NCBI RefSeq assembly: GCF_003034915.1
Contig: NZ_PZJX01000025.1
Span: 177,586-241,585 of the forward strand
Length of the DNA stretch: 64,000 bases
Source: Mesorhizobium helmanticense
GTDB lineage: Bacteria; Pseudomonadota; Alphaproteobacteria; Rhizobiales; Rhizobiaceae
Reading direction: 5' to 3'
The notes under the pieces are model-generated. The model worked only from the letters and a program-made list of their open reading frames with translations, did not search any database and was not told where the DNA came from. Every line of letters starts with the position of its first letter. The stretch's first letter is position 1. The position numbers and the translations under genes are program-made. Positions 58,991-64,000 of this stretch are shown piece after piece.

Positions 58991-59138
58991 CCAGAGGCGG
59001 CTTGGCCGCCTCTTTCTTCGTGCCATGCCAGAGGCGGCTTGGCCGCCTCTTTCTTCGTGCCATGCCAGAGGCGGCTTGGCCGCCTCTTTCTTCGTGCCAT
59101 GCCAGAGGCGGCTTGGCCGCCTTTTTGCCTGCCAGGCC
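58991..59138 (+). repeat. Four tandem copies of a 37-base terminator-like repeat
   Basis: Copies begin at 58991, 59028, 59065 and 59102, with a period of 37 bases. The first three are identical. Each holds AGAGGCGGC-TTG-GCCGCCTCT, a nine-base perfect stem, followed by TTTCTT; the fourth has a slightly altered tail with TTTTT. It fills the gap between cpaA and cpaB. Four intrinsic terminators in series would block read-through from pilA-cpaA into cpaB. Confidence 0.9.
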
Positions 59139-59148
59139 GGATCGCTCT

Positions 59149-59205
59149 AATTTATGTAAACCTTAAATTAATCACGATCGTAAGCATTACATTAACCTTG
59201 TTTTG
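59149..59205 (+). promoter_or_regulatory. A+T-rich region upstream of cpaB, probable promoter
   Basis: A 57-base stretch rich in A and T (containing TTTATGTAAACCTTAAATTA) follows the tandem terminators and precedes cpaB by about 60 bases. Since upstream transcription should stop at the terminators, the cpaB-F promoter probably lies here. No clear -35/-10 pair was chosen. Confidence 0.4.
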
Positions 59206-59266
59206 ACGATTGCCGCTGCAATGTCCGGCTTGGCTACGTGGTTTGCCAAGGGCGAGGTTCGGACAG

Positions 59267-60082
59267 ATGCCAGCATCCCGACTGATCATTCTAGGCGTGG
59301 CGGTGGCTGCGGCGGGTGGCGCAGGCTATGTTGCGAAAAACATGGTGGCGGCTCCTCCGCCGCAAATCGTCGAGTCCGGGCCCCAGGCGCCGGCGATCGC
59401 GCTGCAGGACGTCCTTGTCCTGTCCGGCGATGTTACGATGGGAAGCCAGCTCGAGAACAACATCAGTTGGCAGTCCTGGCCGGCTAACGGGATCAACGCG
59501 AATTTCATCACGCGCGCCGCCGAGCCGGAAGCGCTGGAGAAGTTGAAAGGCGCAGTCGCCCGTGTGGCGATGTATGCCGGTGAGCCGCTGCGGCGCTCCA
59601 AGCTGGTCGGCGAGGGACAAAGCTTCATGTCGTCGATCCTGCCCTCTGGCATGCGGGCTGTCGCGACAACCATATCGGCCGACACGTCGGCAGGCGGCTT
59701 CATCCTCCCCAACGACTTCGTCGACGTTATCATGACCCGCAGAGCCGATGCCGCCAACGGCGCGCCCGCTGGCTTCACGACCGAAACCATTCTCAAGAAC
59801 ATCCGCATCCTGGCGATCGACCAGACCATCCAGGAAGACGAGGAAGGCAAGAAGACCAGGGTCGGCCAGACCGCCACGCTGGAATTGACGCCGCAACAGG
59901 CGGAGATCATCACCGTCGCCCAGCAGATGGCGGATCGCCTGACCTTGGCGCTGCGGTCGATCACCGACACCCAGGAGAAGAATCTGGGCGAGGCCGATTA
60001 TCTTGTTTCCGGTAATGGGCGGCGCGGAACGGTGCGATTGATCAAGTCGGGCGAAGTTTCCGAAGTGGGGACAAGGAAATGA
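59267..60082 (+). CDS. cpaB: Flp pilus assembly protein CpaB/RcpC
   Basis: 271 residues from ATG 59267, after GTTCGGACAG. One N-terminal membrane helix (about 5-25) is followed by an SAF domain with PLRRSKLVGEG and VSADTSAGGFILPNDFVDVIM-like spacing, typical of CpaB. It works in the periplasm with the secretin. An in-frame start at 59210 is less likely. Its stop overlaps cpaC as ATGA. Confidence 0.92.
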   Translation: MPASRLIILGVAVAAAGGAGYVAKNMVAAPPPQIVESGPQAPAIALQDVLVLSGDVTMGSQLENNISWQSWPANGINANFITRAAEPEALEKLKGAVARVAMYAGEPLRRSKLVGEGQSFMSSILPSGMRAVATTISADTSAGGFILPNDFVDVIMTRRADAANGAPAGFTTETILKNIRILAIDQTIQEDEEGKKTRVGQTATLELTPQQAEIITVAQQMADRLTLALRSITDTQEKNLGEADYLVSGNGRRGTVRLIKSGEVSEVGTRK

Positions 60083-61617
60083 GGCTAAACGGCAAACTAC
60101 CGGTCACCCTGGCTGCGGCAATCGGCCTTCTCCTTGCAACGAATACGCATGGCCTCGTCGAGGCGAATGCGGCGGGTAGGAATGCCGAGGTGACGGCTTC
60201 GACCGCCACCCAGCGCGTCAAGCTCGGATTGAACAAATCGGTGGTCATCGACCTGCCGAGCGACGCCTATGACATTCTCGTCGCCAATCCGGCGGTCGCC
60301 GACGCGGTGACGCGCACCGCCAGGCGCATCTATCTGTTCGGAAAGCAGGTTGGCGAGACCAACATCTTCGTCTTCGGCCCCAATGGCGAACAGATCGCCA
60401 GCCTGGATCTGTCGATCGAACGCGACGTGGCAGGCCTGGAAGACTATATAAAGCGCTTCATCCCGTCGTCTCAGGTCAAAGTCGAGTTGCTGAACGACAA
60501 CGTCGTTCTGACCGGGACCGTTGACACCCCGCTGGATGCCAAGCGTGCCGCCGATTTGGCCGACATATTCGTGTCCGGCGGCGAAGCGACCACGGGCCAG
60601 TATTCGCAGACCGCTGCCGGCGGCTCGGCCGACGCTGGCGTCGCCATCGACAATCCGGATGCCGAGCGCCGCGTCAGCCAGATTGTCAACCTGTTGCAGA
60701 TCATTGGCGACGACCAGGTGACGCTGAAGGTAACGGTCGCCGAAGTCAGCCGCTCGGTGATGAAGCAGCTCGGCGTCAACATGATCGGCAGCGGCAGCGC
60801 GAATGGCATCAGCTACGGCGCGCTAAGTTCGCCCAATTACGGATTGGGCAAGCCAATTTCGGCGAATTCAGTCTTGAGACTGGGCGACGGGCTGGGAAAT
60901 GGACTTCAGGCCTATATCAACGCGATGGAACAAAGCGGCGTCATGAAGACGCTTGCCGAACCGACTCTCACTGCCGTTTCGGGCGAGAAGGCAACGTTCA
61001 AGGTCGGCGGTGAATTCAATCTTATCACAGCCCGAACGAACAACGTTTCAAACGACAACCAAACGGGCCAGGTTACCTACTCCAACGAAAAGCTCGAATA
61101 TGGCATTGGGCTTGAATTCCAGCCGGTGGTGCTCTCGGCGGGCCGCATCAGTCTCAAGGTGAGGACGTCGGTTTCGGAACCCACGTCGGAGGGCGCAACA
61201 ACGCTCGAAGGGGGCGGCGACCTGCCCGGTCTCACTTTGATGTCAATCCGCAAACGCCTCGCGGACACCACCGTTGAACTGCCTTCTGGCGGTTCGATGA
61301 TGATCGCCGGTCTCGTTCGCGATGACGTTCGTCAGGGGGTATCGGGATTGCCCGGCCTGACCAAGATACCGGTGCTCGGCACGCTCTTCCGCAGCAGGGA
61401 TTTTGTCCGCAACGAGACCGAGCTCGTCATCATCATCACGCCCTATCTGGTAAAGCCGGTGGCGCGCAACGATCTCGCCAAGCCGGACGACAATTTCAAC
61501 GCCGCCAGCGATGGCGCCGCCATGTTCCTTGGCCGCGTCAATCGCGTCTACGGCACCATGCAGACCGACAGACCTAATGGCCGCTATCACGGCGTTGTCG
61601 GCTTCATCTACAAGTAA
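60079..61617 (+). CDS. cpaC: Flp pilus secretin CpaC/RcpA
   Basis: 512 residues. A signal peptide (about 1-34) precedes the pilus-assembly N-domain (KSVVIDLPSDAYDILVANPA), a BON-like segment and the C-terminal secretin domain (LPSGGSMMIAGLVRDD and ELVIIITPYLVKP). It forms the outer-membrane pore for the pilus. It is coupled to cpaB and 14 bases before cpaD. Confidence 0.94.
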   Translation: MRLNGKLPVTLAAAIGLLLATNTHGLVEANAAGRNAEVTASTATQRVKLGLNKSVVIDLPSDAYDILVANPAVADAVTRTARRIYLFGKQVGETNIFVFGPNGEQIASLDLSIERDVAGLEDYIKRFIPSSQVKVELLNDNVVLTGTVDTPLDAKRAADLADIFVSGGEATTGQYSQTAAGGSADAGVAIDNPDAERRVSQIVNLLQIIGDDQVTLKVTVAEVSRSVMKQLGVNMIGSGSANGISYGALSSPNYGLGKPISANSVLRLGDGLGNGLQAYINAMEQSGVMKTLAEPTLTAVSGEKATFKVGGEFNLITARTNNVSNDNQTGQVTYSNEKLEYGIGLEFQPVVLSAGRISLKVRTSVSEPTSEGATTLEGGGDLPGLTLMSIRKRLADTTVELPSGGSMMIAGLVRDDVRQGVSGLPGLTKIPVLGTLFRSRDFVRNETELVIIITPYLVKPVARNDLAKPDDNFNAASDGAAMFLGRVNRVYGTMQTDRPNGRYHGVVGFIYK

Positions 61618-61631
61618 GCGGGGAAGCGGAT

Positions 61632-62375
61632 ATGTCTCAGTCAGCATCGAAGGCAAGGACGATCACCGCGGCGGTGTGGTCCGGCTATTTGCGAGCCTAT
61701 CGGCCAGCCGTCCCGGTGCTGGCGGTCGCGGTCGCGGCATTGCTGGCCGGTTGCGCCGACCTCAGGCGCGACAGCATCACGGTCGGCGCTGTTCCGGATG
61801 ATTATCGCACCACCCATCCGATCGTGATCGCGGAGAAGAACGAGAAGATCGACCTCCCGGTCGGCGCCGGCGACCGCGGCATGACCCGCTCTCAGAGGGA
61901 CACGCTGCTGGGCTTCCTCGACGGCTATGACAAGAGCGCCGCTCCCACCCTGACCATAGCGATCCCGAGCGGCTCGGCAAACGAAATCGCCGCCACCGCT
62001 GCCGGCCGCGATTTCGCCAGGCTGGCGATTGCCAGCGGCATCAGCCGCAACCGGATCGTCATGACCACCTATCAGTCGGTTTCGGCCGAAGCGTCCGCGC
62101 CGATCCGCGTCGCCTATGTCTCGGTGAAGGCCCAGACCGACAAATGCGGACGCTGGCCCGAAGACTTGCTGCAAACGTCGGAAAACAAGCACTATGCCGA
62201 TTTCGGTTGCTCGTATCAGAACAATCTTGCCGCCCAGATGTCCAATCCGGCCGATCTGCTCGGGCCGCGCAAGCAGACGCCCATCGACGCGGAGAATCGG
62301 AGCGCGGTGATCGACGTCTACCGTGACAGGGCCATTTCGGGCGAATTCCTCGGCAATTCGGAAGTGGATTACTAA
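61632..62375 (+). CDS. cpaD: Flp pilus lipoprotein CpaD
   Basis: 247 residues with a lipobox ending in C41 (ALLAGC). The core reads GDRGMTRSQRDTLLGFLDGY and RNRIVMTTYQS, typical of CpaD. Two Cys (TDKCGRWP, FGCSYQN) may form a disulphide. CpaD is an outer-membrane lipoprotein that aids secretin assembly. A repeat, copy D, lies immediately after it. Confidence 0.9.
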   Translation: MSQSASKARTITAAVWSGYLRAYRPAVPVLAVAVAALLAGCADLRRDSITVGAVPDDYRTTHPIVIAEKNEKIDLPVGAGDRGMTRSQRDTLLGFLDGYDKSAAPTLTIAIPSGSANEIAATAAGRDFARLAIASGISRNRIVMTTYQSVSAEASAPIRVAYVSVKAQTDKCGRWPEDLLQTSENKHYADFGCSYQNNLAAQMSNPADLLGPRKQTPIDAENRSAVIDVYRDRAISGEFLGNSEVDY

Positions 62376-62474
62376 TGCATGTTGCCCAACGTGCTCAGTG
62401 GTTTTGGGATGATGATATGCATGAAACTGAGATTCAGGCGCGCCGTGTAAATCCCGTCAAACGCGGTGCGCTGT
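62375..62474. repeat. Bipartite double-hairpin repeat, degenerate copy D
   Basis: ATGCATGTTG (from 62375) pairs loosely with GATATGCAT (ending about 62422), then GGCGCGCCGT and ACGCGGTGCGC give the second hairpin. It matches the order of copies B and C but with several mismatches. It lies inside the cpa operon, between cpaD and cpaE, and overlaps the last base of the cpaD stop. Confidence 0.6.
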
Positions 62475-62504
62475 AGGCTGCGCCAGTCACGGAAAGAGAT
62501 GACA

Positions 62505-63788
62505 ATGAGCAATCTTGCTTACGAAACCGGGGTGGATGGCGGCGAAACCTCGCAGCAGGACATCGCCGCTATGCAGGCCTTGCGGCCGATCCCGCGCATC
62601 TCGATCCAGGCATTTTGCGAGACCGATGGTGTTGCCAATCCGGTCGAGCGCGCCGGCGAGGACCGCCGCATGGCCAAGGCCCATCTGAAGGTCCATATGG
62701 GGGGCATCCCGACCGCCATAGAATTCTACCAATCGGCGCCGACGCCGAACCTGATCCTGCTGGAATCACGCAGCGAGCCGAAGCAGCTGCTGGAACAACT
62801 CACGCAGCTCTCCGAATATTGCGATCCGACCTCGAAGGTCGTCGTCATCGGCCACTACAACGATGTCGGCCTCTACCGCGAGCTCATCCGTTCCGGCATT
62901 TCGGAATATGTCATCGCGCCGGTGTCGATGGCCGATATCGTCAGCGTGATATCGTCGATCTTCGTCGATCCGGAAGCCGAGCCGATCGGCCGCTCGATCG
63001 CCTTCATCGGCGCCAAGGGCGGCGTCGGCTCCTCGACCATCGCCCACAATGTGGCCTGGGCGATGTCGTCCCTGTTCAAGTCGGAAGTGCTCGTCGCCGA
63101 TCTCGATCTCGCTTTCGGCACCGCCAACATCAATTTCGATCAGGATCCGGCCCAGGGCATTGCCGAGGCGGTCTTTTCACCGGAACGTATCGACGAGGTC
63201 TATCTCGACCGGCTGCTTGCTCAATGCGCCGAGCACCTGTCGCTGCTTGCAGCGCCTTCAACGCTCGACCGCGTCTACGATTTCGATCCCGACGCCTTCA
63301 CGCAGCTTGTCGACATCGCCCAGCGCAGCGTGCCGCTTCTGGTGCTCGATGTCCCGCATATCTGGACGGGCTGGACCAAGAACACGCTGACCAAGGCCGA
63401 CGAAATCGTCATCACGGCGACGCCGGAACTGGCCAATCTGCGCAACACCAAGAACCTGGTCGACATGTTCAAAAGGCTTCGCCCGAACGATCCGCCGCCG
63501 AAGCTGATCATCAATCAGACTGGCGTGCCGAAGCGTCCGGAGATCGCGTCGTCCGATTTCGCCGACTCGCTCGGCATCTCGCCAATGTCGGTCATTCCTT
63601 TCGAGCCTCTGCTGTTCGGAAACGCCGCCAACAATGGGCGCATGCTCGGTGAAATGGATGCCAAGAATCCGGTCGTCGGCATGGTCAACGAGATTGCGCA
63701 TGTGCTGACCGGGCGCAGCGAAATCAAGGCGAGAAAGAAAGCGGGCCTTGGCAATCTCCTCGGCAAGTTCTCGCGCAACAAGAAATGA
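62505..63788 (+). CDS. cpaE: Pilus assembly ATPase CpaE/TadZ
   Basis: 427 residues from ATG 62505, with GGAAAGAG upstream; ATG 62499 is nearly as good. An N-terminal receiver-like domain (about 65-160) is followed by a ParA/MinD-type ATPase whose deviant Walker A is KGGVGSST (171-178). TadZ/CpaE proteins localise the pilus machine, often at a cell pole. Confidence 0.92.
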   Translation: MSNLAYETGVDGGETSQQDIAAMQALRPIPRISIQAFCETDGVANPVERAGEDRRMAKAHLKVHMGGIPTAIEFYQSAPTPNLILLESRSEPKQLLEQLTQLSEYCDPTSKVVVIGHYNDVGLYRELIRSGISEYVIAPVSMADIVSVISSIFVDPEAEPIGRSIAFIGAKGGVGSSTIAHNVAWAMSSLFKSEVLVADLDLAFGTANINFDQDPAQGIAEAVFSPERIDEVYLDRLLAQCAEHLSLLAAPSTLDRVYDFDPDAFTQLVDIAQRSVPLLVLDVPHIWTGWTKNTLTKADEIVITATPELANLRNTKNLVDMFKRLRPNDPPPKLIINQTGVPKRPEIASSDFADSLGISPMSVIPFEPLLFGNAANNGRMLGEMDAKNPVVGMVNEIAHVLTGRSEIKARKKAGLGNLLGKFSRNKK

Positions 63789-63817
63789 TGTTTCCGTGGC
63801 GAAATTGGTAGTCGATC

Positions 63818-64000
63818 ATGTTTGGTAAGAGAGGCAGTGACGACGGCAGCCGGTTCACGCCGGAATTCCGTCAGCCGGCACCTGCGCCTGCCGCTCCGGT
63901 GCCGGCAAACCCGTCGGAAGCGGCGGTTCTTGCCAAGCCCACGCCGCCGCCGTCCGGCGCGCCGGCACCGGCACCGGCGCAGGCGCCCGCGCCCGCGCCC
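63818..64000 (+). CDS. cpaF: Flp pilus secretion ATPase CpaF/TadA (5' end only)
   Basis: The frame opens at ATG 63818 (MFGKRGSDDGSRFTPEF) and runs off the window after 61 residues. The visible part is rich in Pro and Ala, a common linker at the start of alphaproteobacterial CpaF. No ATPase motif is visible yet; the call rests on position after cpaE. Confidence 0.8.
   Translation, partial: MFGKRGSDDGSRFTPEFRQPAPAPAAPVPANPSEAAVLAKPTPPPSGAPAPAPAQAPAPAP

Noticed and set aside
58991..59138. Regular 37-base repeats considered as a CRISPR array.
   Set aside because: The copies are directly contiguous with no spacers, and no cas gene is near. Each unit is a terminator-like hairpin.
58982..59206. 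Short open frames across the tandem repeats, encoding a repeated Ala/Phe-rich peptide.
   Set aside because: They arise in several frames from the 37-base period and have no ribosome site.

Overview
The window is a G+C-rich chromosomal segment of an alphaproteobacterium in the order Rhizobiales, most likely Mesorhizobium or a close relative. This rests on an Irr-type Fur-family regulator with its HHH motif, an Irr (ICE-type) operator, the rhizobial order dnaA-rpsT-enoyl-CoA hydratase-mutM, the fabI-fabB-fabA/irr neighbourhood, a Caulobacter/Agrobacterium-type Flp pilus (cpa/ctp) locus and several families of rhizobial palindromic intergenic repeats. No rRNA or tRNA gene, CRISPR array, insertion sequence or prophage was found. 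Almost all of it is core chromosome.

Layout. 1-5.1 kb: the end of a probable solute-binding protein gene, four tightly coupled genes of a dipeptide/oligopeptide-type ABC importer, and a GABA-type aminotransferase. 5.1-6.9 kb: a ParD antitoxin with a frameshifted, truncated ParE remnant, and a ferredoxin-reductase-like flavoprotein. 7.0-13.3 kb: a six-gene iron locus (imelysin, Bfd-type ferredoxin, bacterioferritin, di-haem DUF1111 protein, second imelysin-like protein, Tat-exported DUF1513 protein) downstream of an Irr-type operator. 13.4-24.7 kb: tsaB-rimI-plsC-miaB-phoH-ybeY-corC-VOC-lnt, then an XRE regulator, metK and trmB. 25.2-36.8 kb: the transcription/translation cluster rimP-nusA-ylxR-infB-rbfA-truB, a CorA-like gene, rpsO and pnp. 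36.8-45.5 kb: an RsmC-like methyltransferase, a GGDEF/EAL protein, fabI-fabB-fabA, irr, a DUF4260 protein, an SH3 protein, a 2-hydroxyacid dehydrogenase and a GNAT protein. 45.5-54.8 kb (minus strand): moeB-like, recF, dnaN, dnaA, rpsT, enoyl-CoA hydratase, mutM and deoB. 55-64 kb: a PhnD-like binding protein, two TadE/G-type pseudopilins and a stand-alone secretin-N-domain protein on the minus strand, then pilA-cpaABCDE and the start of cpaF.

How the parts fit. The iron locus combines putative periplasmic iron-binding proteins (imelysins), a c-type haem protein and a Tat substrate with cytoplasmic iron storage (Bfr) and the ferredoxin that in other bacteria drives iron release from Bfr. The ICE-type box upstream, and irr itself 35 kb away in the same window, suggest haem/iron-status control. 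The cpa genes build an Flp pilus: PilA is processed by CpaA, CpaC with CpaD forms the outer-membrane channel, and CpaF powers assembly. Four near-identical tandem terminator-like hairpins separate pilA-cpaA from cpaB-F.

Non-coding signals of most interest: a possible H-type pseudoknot plus terminator-like hairpin in the metK leader; a promoter followed within about 60 bases by an intrinsic terminator ahead of rimP-nusA-infB; a bipartite double-hairpin repeat present four times, with two copies flanking dnaN; and the 848-base dnaA upstream region with five GANTC sites. All functional calls come from reading motifs by eye; no database search was run.
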